From contig JAICEG010000353.1 in NCBI GenBank assembly GCA_025924295.1, positions 1-5,446 on the forward strand: DNA of 5,446 nt. Reading direction: 5' to 3'. Of this stretch, positions 1-5,446 are shown in pieces; within the stretch, counting starts at the first letter, position 1, and each line of letters starts with the position of its first letter. This DNA is from Vicinamibacteria bacterium (GTDB lineage: Bacteria > Acidobacteriota > Vicinamibacteria > Vicinamibacterales > UBA2999). The translations under genes were made by a program, and so were the position numbers. The notes beneath the pieces are model-generated. The model was not told the DNA's origin. It ran no database searches and saw nothing but the letters and a program-made list of their open reading frames with translations.

Positions 1-768
1 CCGCCTGATGGCCGCGCGGATGCTCGACGCGTACGTCTCTTCAGCGATCGGACCGACGATCTCGAGGATGGCGTCGGGCCGGCGCCTGCGAAGATTCGCA
101 AACGCGTTGACGAGATCGAGTTGTCCCTTGCGTCGTTCAACGCGACCGACGGTGCCGATAATCGGTACGTCACGATGACCGCGGGCGGACGCGCCACGAT
201 CGGGCACCGAAATCCCCCAGGGCAGCATCCGCAGCCGCCGTGCCGCGACGCCGCCGCGCCTGAGGATCTCCCGATACGCCAGCGCAGAGCAGATGACGGT
301 GTCTGCCTGGCGGAAGGCCCACAGGTCCATCTCGTTCATCCACGCCGGGCGGCCGAGGCCCCAACTGTAAAAATGCGAGACCATTCCGACCGAGGGACAG
401 GTCGAGCCACTGCGTGCAAGTACGGCAACGGCCGTAGGCGTGCCGGCGTGTGTGTGAAGGATGTCGGGCTGAATCTCGTCGATCGCCTGACGCATCTCTG
501 TCACCGCGGCCCAAAACACCTGGCTGTCGCGATGAAAGAGATCGATTTGTCGCCGCGGTATCCCGCGCCTCTTCAGCCGCGAGTCGTACTCCGTCCAGTT
601 TCGCAGATCGCCTGAGACCGGCGAGGTGATGACCGTCACGTCGTGGTGCTCCGCCTGCGACTCGATCAGCCGTGTGATGACGCTCCCTGCTCCGCTCCAC
701 AGATACGGAGCGGCATGAAGGACTCGGAGTCTGCGGCGAGGCACTGAAGCGCGAACAGCAACGGACAT
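1..768 (-). CDS. GT4-type (GT-B fold) glycosyltransferase, 3' end beyond the window
   Basis: Likely transfers a sugar from a nucleotide-sugar donor to a glycan or lipid-linked acceptor at the cytoplasmic face of the membrane. The reading frame is open for 256 codons from ATG at 768 to the window edge. The N-terminal Rossmann half starts with RVLHAAPYLWSGAGS (residues 15-29), has the family-typical DILHTHAGTP (102-111) and SHFYSWG (131-137), and continues to MLPWGIS at 181-187. The C-terminal half opens with the strong GT4 signature IIGTVGRVERRKGQ (203-216), followed by ILEIVGP (234-240). The donor-binding E-x7-E region lies outside the window; relatives are usually about 350-400 residues. The 768 ATG is the only ATG, GTG or TTG in frame downstream of a stop at 865-867, but no clear Shine-Dalgarno precedes it. 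It is divergent from the operon starting at 945. Fold and family are secure; the substrate is unknown. Confidence 0.93.
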   Translation of the reverse strand, partial: MSVAVRASVPRRRLRVLHAAPYLWSGAGSVITRLIESQAEHHDVTVITSPVSGDLRNWTEYDSRLKRRGIPRRQIDLFHRDSQVFWAAVTEMRQAIDEIQPDILHTHAGTPTAVAVLARSGSTCPSVGMVSHFYSWGLGRPAWMNEMDLWAFRQADTVICSALAYREILRRGGVAARRLRMLPWGISVPDRGASARGHRDVPIIGTVGRVERRKGQLDLVNAFANLRRRRPDAILEIVGPIAEETYASSIRAAIRR

Positions 769-775
769 GCCGCTA

Positions 776-785
776 TGGCTAGCCA
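776..785. repeat. 10-base perfect palindrome ahead of the minus-strand gene
   Basis: TGGCTAGCCA is self-complementary and lies 7 bases upstream of the ATG at 768, where a Shine-Dalgarno would normally sit. It could be an operator half or a chance palindrome. It has no loop, so it would not make a stable RNA hairpin as it stands. Confidence 0.3.
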
Positions 786-847
786 GCCGAGAGCCGCCGG
801 AGGCCTGAGCCCAATGGCCAGGATTCCTGCCGTACCGCCGACAACCG

Positions 848-863
848 CGTCGGATTCCCGACG
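848..863. repeat. Inverted repeat with 6-base arms in the divergent region
   Basis: CGTCGG and CCGACG flank a 4-base spacer ATTC. The repeat ends 9 bases before the TTGAAA element at 873. Its position would suit a regulator binding site or a small hairpin near the operon leader, but 6-base arms arise easily by chance in GC-rich DNA. Confidence 0.3.
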
Positions 864-914
864 ATCAAACCCTTGAAAATCGGCCGTGATCCGAGCATTC
901 CTCGTGCAACACCC

Positions 915-938
915 CGGTTCCGGACTTGCACGGAGCCG
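915..938 (+). promoter_or_regulatory. Possible hairpin masking the ribosome binding site of the operon's first gene
   Basis: CGGTTCCG (915-922) can pair with CGGAGCCG (931-938) over 8 base pairs including one G-U pair, leaving the 8-base loop GACTTGCA. The 3' arm contains the Shine-Dalgarno GGAG at 932-935. If it folds in the mRNA, translation from 945 would be reduced until the stem is opened. The pairing is visible; the regulatory role is inferred. Confidence 0.35.
932..935 (+). promoter_or_regulatory. Ribosome binding site that sets the start at 945
   Basis: GGAG lies 9 bases before ATG 945. The in-frame alternative, TTG at 873, has no Shine-Dalgarno, and its 24 extra residues do not resemble the N-terminus of this family, which begins directly with a beta strand as in PPLIVCLSS. 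Start 945 is therefore preferred. Confidence 0.7.
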
Positions 939-944
939 ACGCGC

Positions 945-2108
945 ATGCCCACGGTGCCGCCGCTCATCGTCTGCCTCTCCAGCACGGATTGGGGATTCCT
1001 GCGCTATCGGAAGCAGCACCTCATGGAGCGGCTGTCGCGGCACACGACCGTGGTGTATGTGAATCCCCCGCGGGCGGTCCGCGCGCAGGAATGGCCTTTC
1101 CGGCGTCGCACCCGACGGCTGTCGCCAACGCTCTGGGTCCACGAGCCGTTCGTCATGCCAGGGATGCGCCGCTCGTCGCTGGCCAAGCAGATCACCTACG
1201 GCTGGCTTGCGGCACGGCTCGAACAGTGGCGCCACAACCGGCAATGCGTGCTGTGGCTCTACTCGCCGCACGGCCTGCCGTTCATCGACCTGCTCCGCCC
1301 GGACCGTGTCGTCTACGACATCGCCGACCTGCATGCGACGCCGAGCGGCCCGCAGCTTCGTGACGATGGCGAACGCAAAGAGATCGAGGCACTTGCGGCG
1401 CTCGAGCGGGAATTGCTGCCCCGCGTCGACCTGGCGTTGTGCGTCAGCGAACCGCTGGTCGATTGGGTCGGATCGCGAGCCAGGCGAGTCTCTCTGGTGC
1501 CGAACGGTTGCGACTGGCAGCGCTATCTCGGTGCCCAGCCTCCCTCGGTCACCAATCAGAGGCCACGAATCGGCTACGTGGGAACGCTCGCACCGCGGCT
1601 CGATGTGGATCTGGTCGCCGCGCTCGCGCGTCGACGTCCTGACTGGACGATCGAACTGGTGGGACCCACGTTGTCATTCGTCGACGTGTCCCCACTGCGC
1701 TCGCTGCCCAACGTGGTGCTCACCGGCGAGATGCCATTTCACGACGTGCCGGCAAAGCTGGCTTCGTTCGACGTCTGCCTGCTGCCGCTGCGTGATATCC
1801 CATTCGCGTACTACTGCTCACCGATTCAGGTCTTCGACTATCTCGCCGCTGGCAAGCCGGTCGTGAGCTCGCCGGTCGGTCAGCTCGAACGGTGGGGCGG
1901 ACTGGTACACGTGGCCCGCGGGGCCGAGGAGTTCGAGAACAAGATCGACACTGCGCTTGGCGAACGCACGACGGCACACTACTCCGAGCGTCGTGTCTTC
2001 GCTGCGCGGAACAGCTGGGACGTGCGCGTCACCCAGGTTCTCTCGGCCTTGTCTGATATCGATATCGGCCTGATGGGCGAGCCGGTCAACACGCAGGTGG
2101 CGGCGTGA
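945..2108 (+). CDS. TuaH-like GT4 glycosyltransferase
   Basis: A 387-residue GT-B-fold glycosyltransferase, full length for the TuaH-like group seen in teichuronic-acid and exopolysaccharide clusters. It begins LIVCLSSTDWGFLRYRKQHL (residues 7-26), matching the group's usual opening in which a DW motif and the R-x-Q-H segment follow the first strand. Other markers are VVYVNPP near residue 36, WLYSPHG (104-110), VVYDIADLH (122-130), LCVSEPL (165-171), VPNGCDW (185-191), GYVGTLAPRLD (210-220), IELVGP near 236 and PIQVFDYLAAGKPVVSSP (293-310). In relatives that last motif is usually P-x-K-x-x-E-Y-L-A-x-G-K-P; here Lys is Gln295 and Glu is Asp298, and no Glu sits eight residues earlier (Tyr290). 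No signal peptide or membrane helix is visible, so it is probably cytoplasmic or peripheral. It is first in a four-gene operon, its TGA overlapping the next start as GTGA. Donor and acceptor are unknown. Confidence 0.92.
   Translation: MPTVPPLIVCLSSTDWGFLRYRKQHLMERLSRHTTVVYVNPPRAVRAQEWPFRRRTRRLSPTLWVHEPFVMPGMRRSSLAKQITYGWLAARLEQWRHNRQCVLWLYSPHGLPFIDLLRPDRVVYDIADLHATPSGPQLRDDGERKEIEALAALERELLPRVDLALCVSEPLVDWVGSRARRVSLVPNGCDWQRYLGAQPPSVTNQRPRIGYVGTLAPRLDVDLVAALARRRPDWTIELVGPTLSFVDVSPLRSLPNVVLTGEMPFHDVPAKLASFDVCLLPLRDIPFAYYCSPIQVFDYLAAGKPVVSSPVGQLERWGGLVHVARGAEEFENKIDTALGERTTAHYSERRVFAARNSWDVRVTQVLSALSDIDIGLMGEPVNTQVAA
2095..2100 (+). promoter_or_regulatory. Ribosome binding site for the GTG start at 2105
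   Basis: AGGTGG ends 4 bases before GTG 2105. It lies inside the end of the upstream gene, and with the GTGA start-stop overlap it supports the GTG start and translational coupling. Confidence 0.6.
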
Positions 2109-3304
2109 GCATCAGGCTGATCTCGCACGTGAATCGTGACGACGACCTCATCGAGGCGTGGCTGCAGCACTACCTGGAGCTGGGCGTCACGTCGTTTCAT
2201 CTCATCGCCCATGGAGGCGTCGAAGAGAACCAGGCGCTCTTCGGGTTGCTGGAACGCTACCCCATCGAGATCGTGGACAGCTATACCGGCACTTTCGACC
2301 CATACGAGAAGCGCGACCGTCTGTCGTGGGGGCTGGCGAAGCTTGGCGGTGGCTGGATCGTCCTCGTCGACAGCGATGAATTTCTCGAGCTCCCGTATCG
2401 TTCGCTGGCGGGCACCATCAACGCGATGCGCTGGACGCGCTCGGACTCCTTTCAGGCACCGATGCTTCAGCGATTCGCATCCGACGGTGTCGTCAAGGTC
2501 GATGGCGGCGAACGTCCATTCGACGCCTATCCGTGGTGCTCCACCGATCTCTATGTCCGACTGGGCCAGCCTCAGGCAGTCATCGACAAGTACCCGATCT
2601 TCTGGCTGTCGCGAAAGACCTCGCTTCGCAGTGGAGGCAATCACTATCCGCCGAATGGCCTCGGGAGCCGGCTGGCACCGATGCTCGGAGTCACACATCA
2701 CTTCAAGTGGCGGCCGGCGGTCCAGGACCGCATGGTGAAGCGCGCCGACAGCACGCATGCGTATCGGGGAGAGTCGCAGCAGTATCTCAAGTATCTCGAC
2801 CAATCCGCGTGGCGGCTGCCAACCGACGGCGCGTTCAGCTACTCACGCGAGGCCCTCTTCGAGCGCGGCCTGCTGAAGCGGCCGACGGCCCTCGACTTCG
2901 CGCTGAGCCGCGCCCGAATCGTCGATGTTCAGAACGGCAAAGGCAGCGTGTTCGACATGGTGATGTCGCCCGAGCGGCTTGCGGGCCTGCTGTCACAACG
3001 TGGCCTGACGTCCGCCGTCCTGTGTGGCGCGGGCAGTGGCGGTCGCCTGTTCTTGAACGCGCTGCGCGACAAGAACGTGACGGTGACCTGCGTCGTGGAT
3101 CGTGACGAGACGAGGTGGGGCTCCACGTTCGAGGGGCTTCCAGTCTGCGCGCTCGACGATGCGCTCGAGTCCGGCGCCAGAACGTTCGTCGCTGCATCAC
3201 TGGTCTACGGTGCCGAGATGAAATCGCGAATCGAGGAACGCGCCCACGAGCTCGGTATCGCGGTCACTGTGTTCGCCTCGCTCAGGCCCGGGGGAACCCC
3301 GTGA
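2105..3304 (+). CDS. GT2-like (GT-A fold) glycosyltransferase fused to a C-terminal Rossmann-like domain
   Basis: A 399-residue two-domain protein. Residues 1 to about 260 form a GT-A glycosyltransferase resembling the Glyco_tranf_2_4 / GT92-like group. It opens with ISHVNRDDDLIEAWLQHYLE, typical of enzymes that start with a short 'no strangers, long-range contact' strand, then a helix. It carries the metal-binding DSDEF (89-93, the DxD equivalent) inside WIVLVDSDEFLELP, then GGNHYPP near 177-183 and VTHHFKW with His198-His199, which often helps bind metal in GT-A enzymes. Residues about 290-395 are a separate nucleotide-binding-like fold: VLCGAGSGGRLFL (305-317), then CVVDRDETRWGSTFEGLPV (329-347) and a strand-helix end around TFVAASLVYGAEM. 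This pattern resembles PglD-N or CoA-binding-like Rossmann domains attached to glycan enzymes. The start is GTG, with AGGTGG at 2095. The gene overlaps both neighbours by 1-4 bases. A sugar-transfer role is well supported; the role of the C-terminal domain is unknown. Confidence 0.88.
   Translation: MSIRLISHVNRDDDLIEAWLQHYLELGVTSFHLIAHGGVEENQALFGLLERYPIEIVDSYTGTFDPYEKRDRLSWGLAKLGGGWIVLVDSDEFLELPYRSLAGTINAMRWTRSDSFQAPMLQRFASDGVVKVDGGERPFDAYPWCSTDLYVRLGQPQAVIDKYPIFWLSRKTSLRSGGNHYPPNGLGSRLAPMLGVTHHFKWRPAVQDRMVKRADSTHAYRGESQQYLKYLDQSAWRLPTDGAFSYSREALFERGLLKRPTALDFALSRARIVDVQNGKGSVFDMVMSPERLAGLLSQRGLTSAVLCGAGSGGRLFLNALRDKNVTVTCVVDRDETRWGSTFEGLPVCALDDALESGARTFVAASLVYGAEMKSRIEERAHELGIAVTVFASLRPGGTP
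3290..3295 (+). promoter_or_regulatory. Ribosome binding site that sets the start at 3304
   Basis: GGGGGA ends 8 bases before ATG 3304. The same frame stays open back to 3115, but that extension only reads the end of the previous gene out of frame and gives an Arg-rich sequence with no family resemblance. The 3304 start, in a TGATG overlap, is preferred. Confidence 0.6.
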
Positions 3305-4827
3305 TGGCCGGCCAGGACCGTCCCACGCTTCTGCACGTGTGCGGCCGATACCTGCCGCTCTCGGAAACCTTCACCTACGACCTGATCACGGGCCTCGACC
3401 GCTTCAATCATCACGTCGTCGCCTCGGCCATCGAGAACCTGCAGCACTTTCCACTCGCCAATGTGAGCACGCCCGAGCCCGAGGAACGGGCCTGGGAGCT
3501 CGCACAGGCAGTCGACGCGCGCGCGGTCGTCTGTCACTTCGGACCGCAGGCGACAATGGGCTTACCGATCGCGCTCGCCATCAATCGCCCCGCCGTGACC
3601 ATCTTTCACGGTTACGACATCTCGCGTTTGCTTCGTGACAAGCGGTGGATCGAACGGTATCGCGCCGTGGCGGCGCTTGGCATGCACGCCTTGTGCATCT
3701 CGGAGGCAGGCCGGGAGCGGCTCCGTTCAATCGGCTGGCCCACGTCGCAGCTTCACGTCGTGCGTCTCGGCGTTGATAGCACACGCTTCGCGTTCACACC
3801 GCCGTCAGAGCGATGGAGCCCTCGCGGCCCGCGCCGCATCCTGATGGTGGCCCGCCTGGTGGAGAAGAAAGGCGTGCACGTCGCGCTCGACGCGATGCAG
3901 ACACTCCGCGGGCGCGGGTTCGATCTCGAGCTTCGGGTGATTGGCGGCGGCCCGGAACGCGAACGGCTCGAGTCGATCGTCGCAGATGCCTGTCTCACCA
4001 ATGTGCAGTTGCTCGGTGCGCTCACGCACGAGCAGACGCGCCAGGAATTCGCCGGCGCCGACCTCTACATTCAGCCGAGCATCACGGCCAGCACCGGCGA
4101 CCAGGAAGGCATTCCGGTTTCACTGATGGAGGCGCAGGCCTCCGGGATTCCAGTGGTGTCGACCCGTCATTCGGGTATTCCCGAACTGGTGCTCGACGGA
4201 ACCACCGGCTGGCTCACTGACGAGGGTGACGCCGACGGCCTCGCCATTGCCGTCGCGCGACTCGTGCAGAACCCGGAACAGGCCGAGCACTTTGCGCACG
4301 CTGGCCGCGCTCGCGTCCGGCGCGAATTCGATCGCGCCACTCAAACCAGACGCTTCGCAGCCTACTTCGACGCGCTCACCAGAAACGCGGAGATCACGCC
4401 GAGCGCGTTCGTCGCCGCGCGTGTCACGCCGCGCAGGCGGGGCCTCCTGATCCGGTCGATCCCGCTTGGGCTGGCAGCGCGAAAGCTAACACTACTCGCA
4501 CTTCGTTATCCAGACGTGCAGTGGGACATGCTGACACCCCTCGGCTCGGCGAAGTTCGTGGAGAGGATGCCGCTGGTCAACCGAACCTGGACCTATGACG
4601 ATGGCAAGCTCTCTTTCACGCGTATCGGCGTCGACACGCTCGCGTGCCTTCAGAAGCGCCACTACGACATCGCCGTCGTACCCTACGCCGACGAATCTGG
4701 CGCTGACATGGCGGACGTTCGGCACGTCGCGCTGGAGATCGGAGCACACCAGACGAACGCATTGACGTTGCGCGACCATGAAGTGGCGCTGCTTCCCATT
4801 CCTTCAACCCTGCCCCGAGGTGCGTAA
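3304..4827 (+). CDS. WcaL-like GT4 glycosyltransferase with an extra C-terminal Rossmann-like domain
   Basis: A 507-residue protein. Residues 1 to about 365 are a complete GT4 enzyme of the type found in colanic-acid and other exopolysaccharide clusters (WcaL/AmsK-like). Its markers in order are CGRYLPLSETFTYDLITGL (residues 14-32), VVCHFGPQATMGLP near 75-88, the acceptor-side IFHGYDISRLLRD (100-112), LCISEAGRERL near 133-143, VVRLGVDSTRF near 153-163, ILMVARLVEKKGVHVALDAM (179-198), RVIGGGPERERL (211-222) and the donor-binding E-x7-E: Glu268 and Glu276 within EGIPVSLMEAQASGIPVVST. Residues about 378-507 are not part of the usual fold, which ends near 370. They read RRGLLIRSIPLG (378-389), RYPDVQWDML, then HYDIAVVPYADESGADMADV (453-472), a strand-helix pattern like one half of a GT9 heptosyltransferase. 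This resemblance is inference. The TAA overlaps the next ATG (TAATG). Sugar transfer is secure; donor, acceptor and the tail's role are unknown. Confidence 0.92.
   Translation: MAGQDRPTLLHVCGRYLPLSETFTYDLITGLDRFNHHVVASAIENLQHFPLANVSTPEPEERAWELAQAVDARAVVCHFGPQATMGLPIALAINRPAVTIFHGYDISRLLRDKRWIERYRAVAALGMHALCISEAGRERLRSIGWPTSQLHVVRLGVDSTRFAFTPPSERWSPRGPRRILMVARLVEKKGVHVALDAMQTLRGRGFDLELRVIGGGPERERLESIVADACLTNVQLLGALTHEQTRQEFAGADLYIQPSITASTGDQEGIPVSLMEAQASGIPVVSTRHSGIPELVLDGTTGWLTDEGDADGLAIAVARLVQNPEQAEHFAHAGRARVRREFDRATQTRRFAAYFDALTRNAEITPSAFVAARVTPRRRGLLIRSIPLGLAARKLTLLALRYPDVQWDMLTPLGSAKFVERMPLVNRTWTYDDGKLSFTRIGVDTLACLQKRHYDIAVVPYADESGADMADVRHVALEIGAHQTNALTLRDHEVALLPIPSTLPRGA
4817..4820 (+). 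promoter_or_regulatory. Ribosome binding site for the methyltransferase start at 4827
   Basis: GAGG ends 6 bases before ATG 4827, within the last codons of the upstream glycosyltransferase. The TAATG overlap means ribosomes ending that gene can restart at once on the methyltransferase. Confidence 0.6.
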
Positions 4828-5446
4828 TGTATTGTGCGTGCTGTCAGCGTGAAGCATCGAAGTTCCTTCCCTTCGGCGTCCGCCCGAGACCGAATGCGCG
4901 CTGCCCGCACTGTGGGTCGCTCGAGCGTCATCGAATGCTGTGGATGTTCCTCGCCTCGCGGCCCGGTCTACTGGGAGGTGGACAACGATTGCTTCACATC
5001 GCACCCGAGCCGGTGATCGCAAGGCTCTTCAAGTCAGCGCCGGGGGTGCAGTACATCAGCGCCGATCTCTATGCCGCCGCGGATGTTCGGCTGGATATCA
5101 CGTCCCTCCCGTTCGAGACCGGGGCGCTCGACATCATCGTCTGTAACCACGTGCTGGAACATGTGCCAGACGATCAGGGCGCGATGAGGGAGTTCTGTCG
5201 TGTCCTCAGTCCGCGCGGCTGGGCGATCCTGCAGTCACCGCTCGAGCCGAATCGCGCCACGACCTATGAAGACCCGTCGATCACCGATCCCAAAGAACGT
5301 GAACGTGCCTTCGGGCAGTTCGATCACGTGCGGGTATACGGGCGCGATTACTTCGACCGCCTGCGCGGAGCGGGGTTCGCCGTTGAAGCGGTGCCGTTTG
5401 CCGAACACATCGGCGCGAACGCGTCCGCCCGGAACGGCCTGCGGAA
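4827..5446 (+). CDS. Zinc-ribbon class I SAM-dependent methyltransferase, 3' end beyond the window
   Basis: Transfers a methyl group from S-adenosylmethionine to an unidentified acceptor, plausibly the glycan made by the neighbouring enzymes. 206 codons are visible and the frame is open to the edge; relatives are usually about 240-260 residues, so perhaps 40 are missing. The N-terminus has two CxxC pairs (Cys3/Cys6 and Cys26/Cys29) forming a zinc-ribbon, followed by GSLERHRMLW (30-39), a hallmark of this family. The SAM-binding strand reads LLHIAPEP (55-62) in place of the common GxGxG, as is normal here. It is followed by Asp80 in YISADLY, LDITSLPFE (89-97), CNHVLEHVPDDQGAMREF (106-123), RVLSPRGWAIL (125-135) and the distinctive YEDPSITDPKERERAFGQ (147-164) with FDHVRVYGRDY (165-175). 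These fit the Methyltransf_11-type glycan-cluster methyltransferase closely. Family is secure; the acceptor is not known. Confidence 0.93.
   Translation, partial: MYCACCQREASKFLPFGVRPRPNARCPHCGSLERHRMLWMFLASRPGLLGGGQRLLHIAPEPVIARLFKSAPGVQYISADLYAAADVRLDITSLPFETGALDIIVCNHVLEHVPDDQGAMREFCRVLSPRGWAILQSPLEPNRATTYEDPSITDPKERERAFGQFDHVRVYGRDYFDRLRGAGFAVEAVPFAEHIGANASARNGLR

Larger units (their letters stand above)
769..944. promoter_or_regulatory. Divergent intergenic region between two glycan gene units
   Basis: This 176-base gap separates the minus-strand glycosyltransferase (start 768) from the plus-strand operon (start 945), so promoters for both should lie here or just inside the flanking genes. 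The best plus-strand match to a sigma70 -35 element is TTGAAA at 873-878, but the bases 16-17 further on (CATTCC at 896-901) are a poor -10, so no promoter is called firmly. Three short symmetric elements are listed separately (776-785, 848-863, 915-938). I see no terminator, RNA gene or riboswitch motif. Confidence 0.5.

Noticed and set aside
170..700. Minus-strand open frame of 176 codons inside the first gene
   Set aside because: It is a shifted frame of the GT4 gene; the frame starting at 768 has the GT4 motifs, while this one is Arg-rich without any.
666..1334. Minus-strand open frame of 222 codons with a hydrophobic stretch at 735-845 (GILAIGLRPPAALGWLAIAA) that could suggest a membrane-protein remnant
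   Set aside because: It overlaps two well-supported genes (1-768 and 945-2108) in other frames, the rest of it is Arg- and Pro-rich with no family resemblance, and a Leu/Ala-rich stretch arises easily from GC-rich DNA.
2055..2066. Perfect 12-base palindrome GATATCGATATC near the end of the TuaH-like gene
   Set aside because: It lies within codons for the poorly conserved C-terminal tail (SDIDIG), is only a doubled GATATC, and nothing nearby suggests an operator or attachment site.
1979..2803. Minus-strand open frame of 274 codons
   Set aside because: It lies opposite the end of the TuaH-like gene and most of the GT2-like gene, both strongly supported, and shows no recognisable motif; it is an antisense shadow of GC-rich codon use.
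3115..3303. 63-codon upstream extension of the WcaL-like gene
   Set aside because: It reads the C-terminal coding part of the preceding gene out of frame; ATG 3304 has its own ribosome binding site and fits the family N-terminus.

Overview
This is a GC-rich bacterial chromosomal segment with very dense coding. It carries part of a surface-polysaccharide or glycolipid assembly cluster: four glycosyltransferases and one SAM-dependent methyltransferase. No marker gene fixes the organism. The high GC, the overlapping start and stop codons and the fused glycan enzymes would fit a GC-rich Gram-negative such as an Acidobacteriota (Vicinamibacteria-like) genome, but that placement is only a guess.

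Layout: positions 1-768 hold the first 256 codons of a GT4-type glycosyltransferase on the minus strand, which runs off the left edge. A 176-base divergent intergenic region (769-944) follows and contains several short palindromes and hairpins. From 945 to the right edge lies one plus-strand operon of four genes with no gaps: a TuaH-like GT4 glycosyltransferase (945-2108); a GT2-like, GT-A-fold glycosyltransferase fused to a C-terminal Rossmann-like domain (2105-3304); a WcaL-like GT4 glycosyltransferase with an extra C-terminal domain of about 130 residues (3304-4827); and a zinc-ribbon class I methyltransferase (4827-5446, cut by the right edge). Each start codon in the operon overlaps the stop codon of the gene before it (GTGA, TGATG, TAATG), which suggests translational coupling and co-production.

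The genes probably work in sequence in the cytoplasm or at the inner membrane face. The glycosyltransferases would add sugars from nucleotide-sugar donors to a growing, probably lipid-linked, glycan, and the methyltransferase would modify the glycan or a precursor. Donor, acceptor and linkage cannot be read from the sequence. I see no phage, transposon, CRISPR, tRNA, rRNA or toxin-antitoxin signal. The most unusual points are the two domain fusions (genes at 2105 and 3304) and a hairpin that could hide the ribosome binding site of the first operon gene. I see no clear evidence for a wholly new biological system.
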